The translations under genes and the position numbers were made by a program. This document shows, in pieces, positions 17,474-26,455 of a stretch of DNA of 64,000 nt (positions are counted from its first letter, which is position 1; every line of letters begins with the position of its first letter). The notes below the pieces were generated by a model. That model did not search any database, had not been told where the DNA came from, and saw nothing but the letters and a program-made list of their open reading frames with translations. The DNA comes from Anoxybacillus amylolyticus (lineage in GTDB: Bacteria; Bacillota; Bacilli; Bacillales; Anoxybacillaceae), in assembly GCF_001634285.1 (NCBI RefSeq), contig NZ_CP015438.1, positions 1,624,001 through 1,688,000 of the forward strand, given 5' to 3'.

Positions 17474-18721
17474 ATGCGCTACGAATTTAAACTGCCGGAC
17501 ATCGGCGAAGGGCTGCATGAAGCAGAGATTGTTCGATGGCTCGTTCAAGAAGGAGAAGAAGTCACGATCGATCAGCCAATTGCAGAAATCCAGACAGATA
17601 AAGCAACGGTCGAAATTTCCATCCCTGTTGCGGGGAAAATCATTGCCCTTGCTGGACCTGAAGGAAAAGTGGTGAAAGTAGGAGAGCCGCTGATCATCGT
17701 CGATATGCAGGAAAAAATGGAAGCGGTTGCACAATTTGCGCCGCCTCAAGCGGCCGCACCGTCTACGCCTCAACAGGAAGGAGCTTCCTCTGCATCGCTC
17801 CAAGCGACCGCACACCTTGCCGTTCACTGGAAAAAGCACGTGATTGCGGCGCCGTCTGTTCGAAAACGGGCACGGGAGATGGGCATTCCGATTGAAGACG
17901 TGAAAGGAACAGGCGAAGGCGGGAGGATCGTCGCTGCCGATTTAGAGCGGTATGTAACCGAGCGAGCAGCGGCTGCGGCCGCCCCTGCGCTAGAAACAAT
18001 AGAGCCGCCGATGTCCCCGCTAAAACAAACGGAAGAACGCCTCCCGATGCGTGGCTTGCGGAAAAAAATTGCAGAGAAAATGGTGAAATCATTCTATACT
18101 GCCCCCCATGTCACCGGAATGGACGAAGTCGATGTAACAACGCTTGTCGACATTCGGACAAGTTTAATGAATCAGCTATCGATAAAGCTTACGTATTTGC
18201 CGTTTGTCATTAAAGCGGTCACGCGTGCGTTAAAGGAACACCCGCTGTTTAACGCAACGCTTGATGAAGAAACGAACGAAATCGTACTGAAAAAAGAATA
18301 TCATATCGGGATTGCCACCGCGACAAAAGAAGGGCTTGTCGTTCCGGTCATTCGCCATGCCGACCAAAAATCGATCCGTGAACTTGCCGAAGAACTTACT
18401 GCATTGGTGGAAAAAGCCCATCGCCATACGCTTCGTGTCGATGAACTGCAAGGAAGTACGTTTACGATTACAAGCACTGGGGCGAACGGCGGCTGGTTTG
18501 CGACGCCGATTATTAACTATCCAGAAGTTGCAATTTTAGGTGTCCATGCGATAAAGCGAAAGCCAGTCGTCATCGGAGAAGAAATCGTCATTCGAGATAT
18601 GATGGGCATTTCGTTAACCTTTGACCACCGCGTCATCGATGGAGAACCAGCAGGGCGGTTTATGGCGGCAGTCGCTAGCGTGTTAGAAAAACCGGAACAA
18701 CTTTTACTCGATGTCCGATAA
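17474..18721 (+). CDS. 2-oxoacid dehydrogenase E2 (dihydrolipoyl acyltransferase)
   Basis: E2 is the core of a 2-oxoacid dehydrogenase complex and moves acyl groups from E1 to CoA. An N-terminal lipoyl domain has TDKATVEI (lipoylated Lys near residue 43), then an Ala/Pro-rich linker, an E1/E3-binding domain (about residues 125-162, with SVRKRAREMGI and GTGEGGRI) and a catalytic domain with DHRVIDG (His near 385). Length is 415 residues. ATG at 17474 suits the AAAGGAG spacing; ATG at 17468 is possible. Gene order E2-E1alpha-E1beta is the reverse of the usual pdhABCD order, and no E3 gene follows. The substrate could be pyruvate or another 2-oxoacid. Confidence 0.92.
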   Translation: MRYEFKLPDIGEGLHEAEIVRWLVQEGEEVTIDQPIAEIQTDKATVEISIPVAGKIIALAGPEGKVVKVGEPLIIVDMQEKMEAVAQFAPPQAAAPSTPQQEGASSASLQATAHLAVHWKKHVIAAPSVRKRAREMGIPIEDVKGTGEGGRIVAADLERYVTERAAAAAAPALETIEPPMSPLKQTEERLPMRGLRKKIAEKMVKSFYTAPHVTGMDEVDVTTLVDIRTSLMNQLSIKLTYLPFVIKAVTRALKEHPLFNATLDEETNEIVLKKEYHIGIATATKEGLVVPVIRHADQKSIRELAEELTALVEKAHRHTLRVDELQGSTFTITSTGANGGWFATPIINYPEVAILGVHAIKRKPVVIGEEIVIRDMMGISLTFDHRVIDGEPAGRFMAAVASVLEKPEQLLLDVR

Positions 18722-18742
18722 CGCAATGAGGGGGAAAGGAAC

Positions 18743-19825
18743 ATGATCGATCAAAATGAATTACAAATTGAAATGGTACAGCTATTGGACGAAAACGGAA
18801 ACGGGGAAGAAGAAACGTTGCACTCCTTTTCTGACGATGTGCTTATTACGCTGTATCAATGGATGCGGAAAGCAAGGGTAGTCGATGAACGGCTGTTAAA
18901 AATGCAGCGGCAAGGTCGAATTGGCACATACGCCCCATTTAGCGGACAGGAAGCCGCACAAATCGGAAGCGTATTGGCGTTAGATAAAGAAGATTGGCTT
19001 TTCCCAAGCTATCGGGAAATTGCGGCTTGTTTGGCACATGGAATGCCATTGACGCAAATTTTCCATTACGTGAGGGGGCATGTGCTTGGCGGAAAAACAC
19101 CAGCTGGTCTAAACATTTTCCCAATTCAAATTATTATCGGAGCGCAAACGCTGCATGCGACAGGGTGTGCATGGGCAACGAAATTGAAAGGGGAACGGCA
19201 TGTGTCCGTCTGCTATTTTGGAGATGGCGCGACATCGGAAGGCGATTTTCACGAGGCGCTTAATTTTGCCGCTGTCTATCAAGTTCCCGTCATTTTCTTT
19301 TGCCAAAACAATCATTACGCCATTAGTGTTCCCATCCAAAAGCAGACGGCGAGCCGAACGATTGCCCAAAAAGCACTCGCTTATGGAATGAAAGGGGTGC
19401 TCGTCGACGGCAATGATGTGCTTGCCGTGTACCAAACGATGAAAGAAGCGGTTCAGATAGCAAGAGAAGGAAAGGGTCCGGTATTAATCGAAGCGCTAAC
19501 CTACCGGCTAGGGCCGCATACGACATCGGATGATCCGACAAAATATCGGAGCGAAGAAGAAGTAGAGCCATGGAAACGAACGAAAGACCCACTGCATCGC
19601 CTGCGAAAGCTACTAGAAAAACGCAACATTTGGACGGACGCACAAGAAGAAGCGTTCGTGGCACAAGTAAATGATGAAGTGACGAAAGCGTACGAAGAAG
19701 CGGCTTCAGTGGAAGTACCGTCGCTTGCCGACATATTTCACTATGTATACGACGAACCGAGTCCGTTGTTGTACGAGCAGCAGCAAGAAGTAATTCGAAG
19801 AAATCGTGTGAAAGAGGGGAAGTAA
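18743..19825 (+). CDS. 2-oxoacid dehydrogenase E1 alpha subunit
   Basis: E1 alpha binds thiamine diphosphate with E1 beta and decarboxylates the 2-oxoacid. The TPP motif GDGATSEGDFHEALNFAA is at about residues 157-174, ending in QNN. The RLGPHTTSDDPTKYRS loop (about 253-268) resembles pyruvate-type E1 of Gram-positives more than the branched-chain type. Length is 360 residues. The ribosome binding site GGGGGAAAGGA precedes the ATG. It follows E2 by 21 bases and E1 beta by one base, so the three are one transcript. Confidence 0.9.
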   Translation: MIDQNELQIEMVQLLDENGNGEEETLHSFSDDVLITLYQWMRKARVVDERLLKMQRQGRIGTYAPFSGQEAAQIGSVLALDKEDWLFPSYREIAACLAHGMPLTQIFHYVRGHVLGGKTPAGLNIFPIQIIIGAQTLHATGCAWATKLKGERHVSVCYFGDGATSEGDFHEALNFAAVYQVPVIFFCQNNHYAISVPIQKQTASRTIAQKALAYGMKGVLVDGNDVLAVYQTMKEAVQIAREGKGPVLIEALTYRLGPHTTSDDPTKYRSEEEVEPWKRTKDPLHRLRKLLEKRNIWTDAQEEAFVAQVNDEVTKAYEEAASVEVPSLADIFHYVYDEPSPLLYEQQQEVIRRNRVKEGK

Positions 19826-19826
19826 G

Positions 19827-20801
19827 ATGGCGGAAATGACGATGATTCAAGCAATCCATGACGCGATGCGGCAAGAAATGGAGCGGGATGAGCGCGTCAT
19901 TGTATTAGGGGAAGACGTTGGGAAAAATGGTGGTGTATTTCGTGCGACTGATGGGCTATTCGAACAGTTTGGCGAAGCGCGTGTTTTTGACACCCCGCTT
20001 GCGGAATCAGGGATTGTCGGCACATCGATTGGGCTAGCGGTGAACGGATTTCGTCCAGTTGCAGAAATCCAATTTCTTGGCTTTGTCTATCAGGCGATGG
20101 ATCAATTGGCAGCACAAGCGGCGCGCTTGCGGTTTCGTTCGGCAGGAAGATTTACATGTCCGCTTGTCGTCCGCAGCCCATACGGAGGCGGCGTGCGAAC
20201 TCCTGAACTTCATTCGGATGCACTCGAAGGGTTGTTTGCCCATTCGCCAGGACTGAAAATTGTTATGCCATCGAACGCCTATGATGCGAAAGGATTGTTA
20301 ATTTCAGCGATCCGCGATGAAGACCCGGTGCTATTTTTAGAACCGATGAAGCTATATCGCGCTTTTCGCATGGAAGTGCCAGAAGAGCCATACGAAATTC
20401 CGCTCGGAAAAGCGCGCATTGTCAAAGAAGGGGAAGATGTGACGGTCATTTCATGGGGAGCAAGCGTACCGCTCGTGGCAAAAGTCGCAGAAGAAATGAA
20501 GGAAAAAGTGGACATAGAGGTCATTGACCTCCGCTCGTTACAGCCGCTTGATTGGGACACGATTTATTCCTCTGTTTCCAAAACAGGACGCGTAATGATT
20601 GTCCATGAGGCGGTCAAGACGAATGGATTTGGAGCAGAAATTGCAGCGCTCATTAGCGAGCGGGCGTTGTTTTCTTTGTCCGCCCCAATCGTGCGCATAA
20701 CCGGTTACGATACACCGTATCCAGTGCCGTCGGTAGAAGACGATTGGCTGCCGAACGCAGCCCGCATGATAGAAGGCGTACAAACACTCATGCGCTATTA
20801 G
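19827..20801 (+). CDS. 2-oxoacid dehydrogenase E1 beta subunit
   Basis: E1 beta is the partner of E1 alpha and forms the C-terminal half of the TPP site. Family features are VIVLGEDVGKNGGVFRAT near the N-terminus, DTPLAESGIVGTSIGLA and the conserved IDLRSLQPLDWDT in the C-terminal half. Length is 324 residues, which is normal. It starts one base after the E1 alpha stop, with AGAGGGG in the end of the previous gene. A glycolate-oxidase-type gene follows 12 bases later in the same operon. Confidence 0.92.
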   Translation: MAEMTMIQAIHDAMRQEMERDERVIVLGEDVGKNGGVFRATDGLFEQFGEARVFDTPLAESGIVGTSIGLAVNGFRPVAEIQFLGFVYQAMDQLAAQAARLRFRSAGRFTCPLVVRSPYGGGVRTPELHSDALEGLFAHSPGLKIVMPSNAYDAKGLLISAIRDEDPVLFLEPMKLYRAFRMEVPEEPYEIPLGKARIVKEGEDVTVISWGASVPLVAKVAEEMKEKVDIEVIDLRSLQPLDWDTIYSSVSKTGRVMIVHEAVKTNGFGAEIAALISERALFSLSAPIVRITGYDTPYPVPSVEDDWLPNAARMIEGVQTLMRY

Positions 20802-20813
20802 GAGGGGATGCCG

Positions 20814-22178
20814 ATGGGAATATACGAAGATATCGTTGAACGAATTGGCGACTGTGAGCGAGTGACAAGAAACGAAACAGTACTGGAACAGCATAGCAAA
20901 GGGCTAGCGTACCATGCCCCACGAAAACCGGATGTCGTTGTTTTTCCAAATACGGCGGCGGAAGTAAGTGCAGTGCTGGCGTATGCAAACGAGCGGAACA
21001 TACCGATCACACCGTTTGGCGCCGGCAGCAGCTTAGAAGGCCATATTATTCCTGTCAATGGCGGGATTACGTTAAATATGACAAAGATGAACAACACTCT
21101 CGAGATTCGTCCAGATGATTTTTTAGCTGTCGTCGAACCTGGGGTGACACGAATGCAGCTGAACGAAGCGCTCAAAAAATATGGGCTCTTTTTCCCTGTC
21201 GACCCCGGTGCCGATGCGACGATTGGCGGAATGGCGGCAACGAATGCTAGCGGTACAAATAGCGTGAAATACGGCGTCATGCGCGATCAAGTGCTCGGAT
21301 TAGAAGTCGTGCTCGCTGATGGAACGATTGTGCATACGGGCGGCATGGCGCTAAAATCGTCTGCCGGATATGATTTGACGGGCTTGTTCGTCGGTTCGGA
21401 AGGGACGTTAGGCGTATTTACGCGCCTTATTGTCCACCTTCAAGGCATTCCGGAAGCAACAAATGTCATTAAAGCAAGCTTTGTTTGTTTGCGTGCGGCT
21501 GCACAAACAGCAGCTGAAATCATGAAAGCGGGGGTTGCGCTCGGAAAAATAGAGATAGTAGATGAGCAGACGATCGAAGCCGTCAATCGGTACAAACAGA
21601 CCAATTACTTAGCTGCGCCGACGTTATTTATCGAACTAAGCGGCAGCGCCACAACTGTTAAAGAAGGAACGGAAATCGTCCGACAATTGTGTGAAGAGGG
21701 GCAATGCGTGGCGTTTCAAACCGAAGACGACTCCATCGCCCGCGCGGCGTTATGGGAAGCGCGCCATCACGCGGCGTTTGCCATTCAAGCCGCCTATCCG
21801 AAAAAAGCGCTGTTGTCGACCGATGTTTGCGTGCCGATTTCTGAACTTGCGGAAGCCATTCAAAAAACGCGCCAACTCGTTGAGGAACATGGGCTGACTG
21901 CAGCTATTTTCGGTCACGTTGGCGATGGGAATTATCATACAGTACTCGCTTTTGATCCGAACGATGCCGAAGAAGTAACACGTATTGAAACAATTCACGA
22001 ACACATCGTCCGTTATGCATTAGCGCGCGGCGGAACATGTACAGGCGAGCACGGAATCGGGATTGGAAAACGCCGCTTTTTGTACGAAGAACATGGCGAT
22101 TCTGTCATGCTGATGAAAGGAATTAAACAATTATTTGACCCAAACGGCATTTTAAACCCGGGGAAAATTTTTATATGA
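20814..22178 (+). CDS. glcD: FAD-linked 2-hydroxyacid oxidase/dehydrogenase (GlcD or D-lactate dehydrogenase type)
   Basis: This flavoenzyme oxidises a D-2-hydroxyacid (glycolate, D-lactate or similar) to the 2-oxoacid. The FAD-binding PCMH domain has TPFGAGSSLEGH (about residues 64-75), GGMAATNASGTNS (about 140-152) and SEGTLGV. The C-terminal domain has GHVGDGNYH and TGEHGIGIGKR. Length is 454 residues. ATG at 20814 is chosen because GGAGGGG would lie on top of the ATG at 20808. It sits in the E1/E2 operon where an E3 gene is often found, so it could feed 2-oxoacid (for example pyruvate from D-lactate) to the complex. Substrate is inferred. Confidence 0.85.
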   Translation: MGIYEDIVERIGDCERVTRNETVLEQHSKGLAYHAPRKPDVVVFPNTAAEVSAVLAYANERNIPITPFGAGSSLEGHIIPVNGGITLNMTKMNNTLEIRPDDFLAVVEPGVTRMQLNEALKKYGLFFPVDPGADATIGGMAATNASGTNSVKYGVMRDQVLGLEVVLADGTIVHTGGMALKSSAGYDLTGLFVGSEGTLGVFTRLIVHLQGIPEATNVIKASFVCLRAAAQTAAEIMKAGVALGKIEIVDEQTIEAVNRYKQTNYLAAPTLFIELSGSATTVKEGTEIVRQLCEEGQCVAFQTEDDSIARAALWEARHHAAFAIQAAYPKKALLSTDVCVPISELAEAIQKTRQLVEEHGLTAAIFGHVGDGNYHTVLAFDPNDAEEVTRIETIHEHIVRYALARGGTCTGEHGIGIGKRRFLYEEHGDSVMLMKGIKQLFDPNGILNPGKIFI

Positions 22179-22185
22179 GAAAAGC

Positions 22186-22217
22186 AAGCTGTGTGGCATT
22201 CGTTCACACAGCTTTTT
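22186..22217 (+). terminator. Rho-independent terminator after glcD
   Basis: AAGCTGTGTG/CACACAGCTT with a T run, just after the stop codon. Confidence 0.9.
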
Positions 22218-22283
22218 GCTTTACGGTTGCCGTTATTAAAAAAATGACAACAATGTGTCAGACAAAATGATATTTACTTTACA

Positions 22284-22312
22284 TTGAAACAACACTGTAA
22301 GCGCTTTAAGAT
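22284..22312 (+). promoter_or_regulatory. mtlA promoter with a cre site
   Basis: TTGAAA and TAAGAT (22307-22312) are spaced by 17 bases. TGTAAGCGCTTTAA (22296-22309) fits the CcpA cre consensus and overlaps the spacer and -10, so glucose repression by CcpA is likely. A TGTCAGACA sequence near 22257 may be part of an activator (MtlR) site, but I cannot define it. Confidence 0.65.
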
Positions 22313-22350
22313 GAAGCTATAGCAACACCAATTTATGAGGAGGAACAAAG

Positions 22351-23760
22351 ATGGAAAATCAAACAGGCTTTCGCGTGAAAGTGCAGCGCTTTGGTAGCTA
22401 TTTAAGCGGCATGATTATGCCAAATATCGGTGCATTTATCGCTTGGGGGATTATTACCGCATTATTTATTCCAACTGGATGGTTACCGAACGAATCGTTT
22501 GCGAAACTTGTCGGACCGATGATTACGTATTTATTGCCATTATTAATCGGTTATACAGGCGGGAAAATGATTTACGACGTTCGCGGCGGTGTCGTCGGGG
22601 CAACGGCGACGATGGGGGTTGTTGTCGGTGCTGACGTTCCGATGTTTTTAGGCGCCATGATTATGGGGCCGCTTGGCGGATACTTAATCAAAAAATTTGA
22701 CGAACTCATTCATGGAAAAGTAAAACAAGGGTTTGAAATGTTAGTCAACAACTTCTCTGCCGGAATTCTCGGTGGGTTGTTAACGCTTATTGCGTTTAAA
22801 GGAGTTGGACCTGTCGTATTAGGATTAAACAAAACGTTAGCAGCTGGCGTCGAAGCGATTGTGAACATGAAATTGTTACCGCTTGCGAACCTTTTCATCG
22901 AGCCAGCAAAAGTGCTCTTTTTAAATAACGCCATCAACCATGGAATTTTAAGCCCGCTCGGCGTAGAGCAAGCAGCAAAAGCAGGGAAATCGATTTTATT
23001 CTTATTGGAAACAAACCCAGGACCAGGACTTGGTATTTTGTTAGCATATTGGTTATTTGGTAAAGGAATGGCGAAACAATCAGCACCTGGTGCAGTGATT
23101 ATCCATTTTCTTGGTGGAATTCATGAAATTTATTTTCCGTACATTTTAATGAGACCGATTTTAATTTTAGCAGCAATGGCTGGTGGCGTGAGCGGTGTGT
23201 TCACCTTTACGATTTTCAACGCAGGGCTTGTCGCCGTTCCGTCGCCAGGAAGTATTTTCGCCCTTCTTGCGATGACACCGCGCGGAAACTACTTAGGAGT
23301 ATTAGCGGGTGTGTTTGTCGCAGCAGCCGTATCGTTCCTTGTCGCTTCGTTCTTCTTAAAAACATCTAAACAAAACGAAGGCGAAGAAGATTTAAGCAAA
23401 GCAGCAGAACAAATGCAACAATTAAAGGGAAAGAAAAGCGATGCAGCCGCAATGTTGAAAACAAACGCCGCTCCATCAAACGTGAAAAAAATCGTTTTCG
23501 CATGCGATGCCGGCATGGGTTCTAGCGCAATGGGTGCTTCGATCATGCGCAATAAAGTGCAAAAAGCAGGACTAGACATCGAAGTCATCAACACAGCGAT
23601 TAACCAACTTCCAGCGGACGCAGACGTTGTCATTACGCAACAAACGTTAACCGACCGTGCAAAAGAAAAATTGCCGAACGCTTATCACGTATCAGTCGAC
23701 AACTTCTTAAGCAGTCCAAAATATGACGAACTTGTTCAAATGATAAAAGAAGGAAAATAA
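22351..23760 (+). CDS. mtlA: Mannitol PTS permease, EIICB component
   Basis: MtlA transports and phosphorylates mannitol to mannitol-1-phosphate. The N-terminal EIIC domain (about residues 10-335) is membrane-bound and contains the GGIHEIYFPYIL substrate-site motif. The C-terminal EIIB domain has the phosphorylated Cys near residue 385 in FACDAGMGSSAMG. The EIIA domain is absent and is supplied by mtlF, as in G. stearothermophilus. Length is 469 residues. GAGGAGG precedes the ATG. A terminator follows, so mtlA may be expressed more strongly than the rest. Confidence 0.96.
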   Translation: MENQTGFRVKVQRFGSYLSGMIMPNIGAFIAWGIITALFIPTGWLPNESFAKLVGPMITYLLPLLIGYTGGKMIYDVRGGVVGATATMGVVVGADVPMFLGAMIMGPLGGYLIKKFDELIHGKVKQGFEMLVNNFSAGILGGLLTLIAFKGVGPVVLGLNKTLAAGVEAIVNMKLLPLANLFIEPAKVLFLNNAINHGILSPLGVEQAAKAGKSILFLLETNPGPGLGILLAYWLFGKGMAKQSAPGAVIIHFLGGIHEIYFPYILMRPILILAAMAGGVSGVFTFTIFNAGLVAVPSPGSIFALLAMTPRGNYLGVLAGVFVAAAVSFLVASFFLKTSKQNEGEEDLSKAAEQMQQLKGKKSDAAAMLKTNAAPSNVKKIVFACDAGMGSSAMGASIMRNKVQKAGLDIEVINTAINQLPADADVVITQQTLTDRAKEKLPNAYHVSVDNFLSSPKYDELVQMIKEGK

Positions 23761-23767
23761 TAAACAC

Positions 23768-23797
23768 AAAAAGGTAAGGGTGCGTACTTACCTTTTT
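23768..23797 (+). terminator. Terminator or attenuating hairpin between mtlA and mtlR
   Basis: AAAAAGGTAAG/CTTACCTTTTT with Ts in the 3' arm. Between here and 23945 there is no gene; a short TTGTCAACAA near 23911 resembles TGACAACAA before mtlA. Confidence 0.8.
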
Positions 23798-23944
23798 GTC
23801 TATTTAAAAAATGTCAACAATCAACCGGACGAAACAATGCTTTCTATTGGTTGTGGTTGTTCGGTGAGCGTTTTACAATTGAAGATGAAAGGCGCATATT
23901 ATATTTAATTTTGTCAACAAATCGTTGCTAAGGAGGTGAACGGT

Positions 23945-26020
23945 GTGTATATATCGGCAAGAGAGCGGAAAATATTAGACGTTTTATTGTCGCACGAGAA
24001 AGGAATTACGGTCGGGGAAATCGCCGCTATGCTTGATGTGAGCGAACGGACGATTCACCGCGATTTAAAAGGGATTGAGCGCCTTTTAGAAGACTACGAA
24101 CTAGAGCTGGTGAAAAAAGCTGGAGTCGGCATTCAAATTAGCGGAGAGGAAGAGAAAAAACGCGAGCTGCAAATTCGCCTTTTTCACTTATCGCACCCGG
24201 AGTATACACCAGAAGAGCGCCAAACGATGATTTTAATTGCATTACTAGAAGCGGTAGAGCCAGTCAAATTGCTATCGCTAGCCAATGATTTAAACGTAAC
24301 AGTCGCCACCGTCAGCAACGATTTGGACAAAATTCAAGAAGAACTAGCAAAACAAGGGCTTTCGCTCATTCGCAAAAGAGGCTATGGCGTAGAAATTGCT
24401 GGGTCAGAAGTAGCGAAGCGGAAAATGATGAGCGAATTGTTGTTCCGCCATTTTGACGAATCGCAATTTCTTTCGTTCATGAAAGAATCGATTCAAAAAA
24501 AATCGGTCGATACAATGAACACGGTGACAGAAAAACTGCTTGGACTTGTCGATAAGAAAAAGCTATTTGTCATTGAAGCGCAAATGGAACAAATGAAGGC
24601 AGAACTTCCGTTTACCATTGCGGACAGCTCCTATATTGCGCTCGTCATTCATCTTGCGCTTGCGATGGAGCGCATTATGCAAGGAGAGCCGATCAACTTC
24701 GAGGCACAATATTTAGAAACGATTCAAACGACAAAAGAATACAAAACAGCAGAAAAAATTGCCCGGTCGTTAGAAGCAGCGTTTTCAGTTTCGATTCCAA
24801 AAGAAGAAATCGGCTATATTACGATGCATTTAATGGGCGCAAAATTGCGCGACCGCCAAGGATACATGTTAGAGGAAGCAACTCTAGAAATCGGCATGAA
24901 AACGCAAGAATTAATCCGATATGTGAGTGATAAGCTGCATGTCGATTTGACCGATGATTATCCGTTATATGAAGATTTAGTCGTTCATTTAAAACCGGCT
25001 CTCTATCGCATCCAGCATAATATGGGCATTTCGAACCCACTGCTTGATAAAATTACGAAAGACTATGCGGAGCTATTTCAAATTGTCGAGGAATCGATGA
25101 ACCATGTCTTTGCGGAAGTCGTCATTCCGAAAGAGGAAATTGGATATGTCGTTCTTCATTTTGCCTCGGCGTTATTGCGTGGGAAAAAAGGGCTGCATGC
25201 GCTTGTTATTTGTTCAAGCGGGTTAGGAACAGCAAAAATCTTAGCAACACGGCTGAAAAAAGAAATACCAGATATTTCTCAAATTGAGCAAAAATCGTTT
25301 TTTGACTTGCGTTATGTTGAGCCGAGTCATTATGATTTAATCGTATCGACCGTGCCGATTCCGTTAGAAGAACCGTATTTTCTCGTCAGCCCGATGCTGC
25401 AAGAAGACGAAGTAGTGGCAATTCGAAAGTTTATTAAAGACAAAAAAGCGAAAGTACGACCAGTAGAGCCAAGCGCTGCTAGAAATACGATTCAAAAAAT
25501 GAATGCCATTCAAGTAGTGAGCGAAACGATTGTACAACTATTAAAGGAATTAACCGTCCAACCGCTAACAACCCATTCTGTCCACGACGCGCTTGTGGAG
25601 GCGTGCCAACAGTTACAGAAGAAAGGAACTATTCGAGACGTCGAATCGGTCGTTAACGAATTGTTACGAAGAGAACAAGCGGGAGGATTAGGGATTCCAG
25701 AAACAGAGTTAGCGTTGTACCATGCGAGAAGCCCAGCGGTTTTACGTCCTACGTTTACGGTTTACCCGCTTTCTCATCCGCAGACCGTCATGGGCATGGA
25801 CCAACAGCCGATGAAGATGGAGCGCATATTGTTGTTATTGGCGCCGAGTGAAGCGCCAGAAGCGATGCTTTCGGTGCTTAGCCATTTAAGTTCGCTCATT
25901 ATTAAAGACGAGGAAAGCATTTCGTTATTTACAAACGGAACGGAAGCACAGCTTCACGCTTTCTTAAGCCGACATTTTGAAGCATTTTTTTATCATTTTG
26001 TTCAACTAAGGAGTGAATAA
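23945..26020 (+). CDS. mtlR: Mannitol operon transcriptional activator MtlR (PRD type)
   Basis: MtlR activates mannitol genes and is tuned by PTS phosphorylation. Domains in order: DeoR-like helix-turn-helix (about residues 1-60, VSERTIHRDL), a second HTH (about 85-150), two PRD domains with conserved His in IHLALAMER, TMHLMGAK and VVLHFASALL, a GatB-like EIIB domain with Cys near 422 (CSSGLGTA), and a C-terminal EIIA-like domain with His near 592 (YHARSP). Length is about 691 residues. GTG at 23945 is chosen for spacing from AAGGAGG; GTG at 23936 lies within it. mtlF follows after two bases. Confidence 0.93.
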   Translation: MYISARERKILDVLLSHEKGITVGEIAAMLDVSERTIHRDLKGIERLLEDYELELVKKAGVGIQISGEEEKKRELQIRLFHLSHPEYTPEERQTMILIALLEAVEPVKLLSLANDLNVTVATVSNDLDKIQEELAKQGLSLIRKRGYGVEIAGSEVAKRKMMSELLFRHFDESQFLSFMKESIQKKSVDTMNTVTEKLLGLVDKKKLFVIEAQMEQMKAELPFTIADSSYIALVIHLALAMERIMQGEPINFEAQYLETIQTTKEYKTAEKIARSLEAAFSVSIPKEEIGYITMHLMGAKLRDRQGYMLEEATLEIGMKTQELIRYVSDKLHVDLTDDYPLYEDLVVHLKPALYRIQHNMGISNPLLDKITKDYAELFQIVEESMNHVFAEVVIPKEEIGYVVLHFASALLRGKKGLHALVICSSGLGTAKILATRLKKEIPDISQIEQKSFFDLRYVEPSHYDLIVSTVPIPLEEPYFLVSPMLQEDEVVAIRKFIKDKKAKVRPVEPSAARNTIQKMNAIQVVSETIVQLLKELTVQPLTTHSVHDALVEACQQLQKKGTIRDVESVVNELLRREQAGGLGIPETELALYHARSPAVLRPTFTVYPLSHPQTVMGMDQQPMKMERILLLLAPSEAPEAMLSVLSHLSSLIIKDEESISLFTNGTEAQLHAFLSRHFEAFFYHFVQLRSE

Positions 26021-26022
26021 TC

Positions 26023-26454
26023 GTGTCAGTGTTAACAAAAGAAAACATCGTACTAGGTGCTGAAGTAGGAAACAAAGAAGAAGCGATTCGCTTAGCGGGA
26101 AAAGTATTAGTCGACCATGGATATGTAGATGAAGTATATATCGATAAAATGTTTGAACGAGAAGCGTTAACATCAACATATATGGGAAATTTTATCGCGA
26201 TTCCGCACGGAACAGAAGAGGCGAAGGCGCTTGTAAAAAAAGCCGGGCTTTCGTTTATTCAAGTGCCAAACGGCGTTGATTTTGGCGCGGGAAATATCGT
26301 GAAAATACTCATTGGAATTGCTGGGAAAGACAATGAACATTTAGAAATATTGTCAAAAATTGCACTTGTTTGTTTGGAAGAAGAAAATGTCGAAAAAATG
26401 ATTCAAGCGACGACAAAAGAAGAAATTCTTGAACTTTTAAACGAGGTGAATTAA
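26023..26454 (+). CDS. mtlF: Mannitol PTS EIIA component
   Basis: MtlF passes phosphate from HPr to the EIIB domain of MtlA. The active-site His is near residue 63 in [10 protein letters not shown]. Length (143 residues) is that of free EIIA-Mtl. It starts with GTG at 26023, with AAGGAGTGA overlapping the end of mtlR. mtlD follows after one base, so the two are tightly coupled. Confidence 0.94.
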   Translation: MSVLTKENIVLGAEVGNKEEAIRLAGKVLVDHGYVDEVYIDKMFEREALTSTYMGNFIAIPHGTEEAKALVKKAGLSFIQVPNGVDFGAGNIVKILIGIAGKDNEHLEILSKIALVCLEEENVEKMIQATTKEEILELLNEVN

Positions 26455-26455
26455 C

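Noticed and set aside
17304-17675. Open frame of 123 codons upstream of and overlapping the E2 gene
   Set aside because: Low-complexity basic sequence, no ribosome binding site, and it overlaps the promoter and the lipoyl domain of E2.
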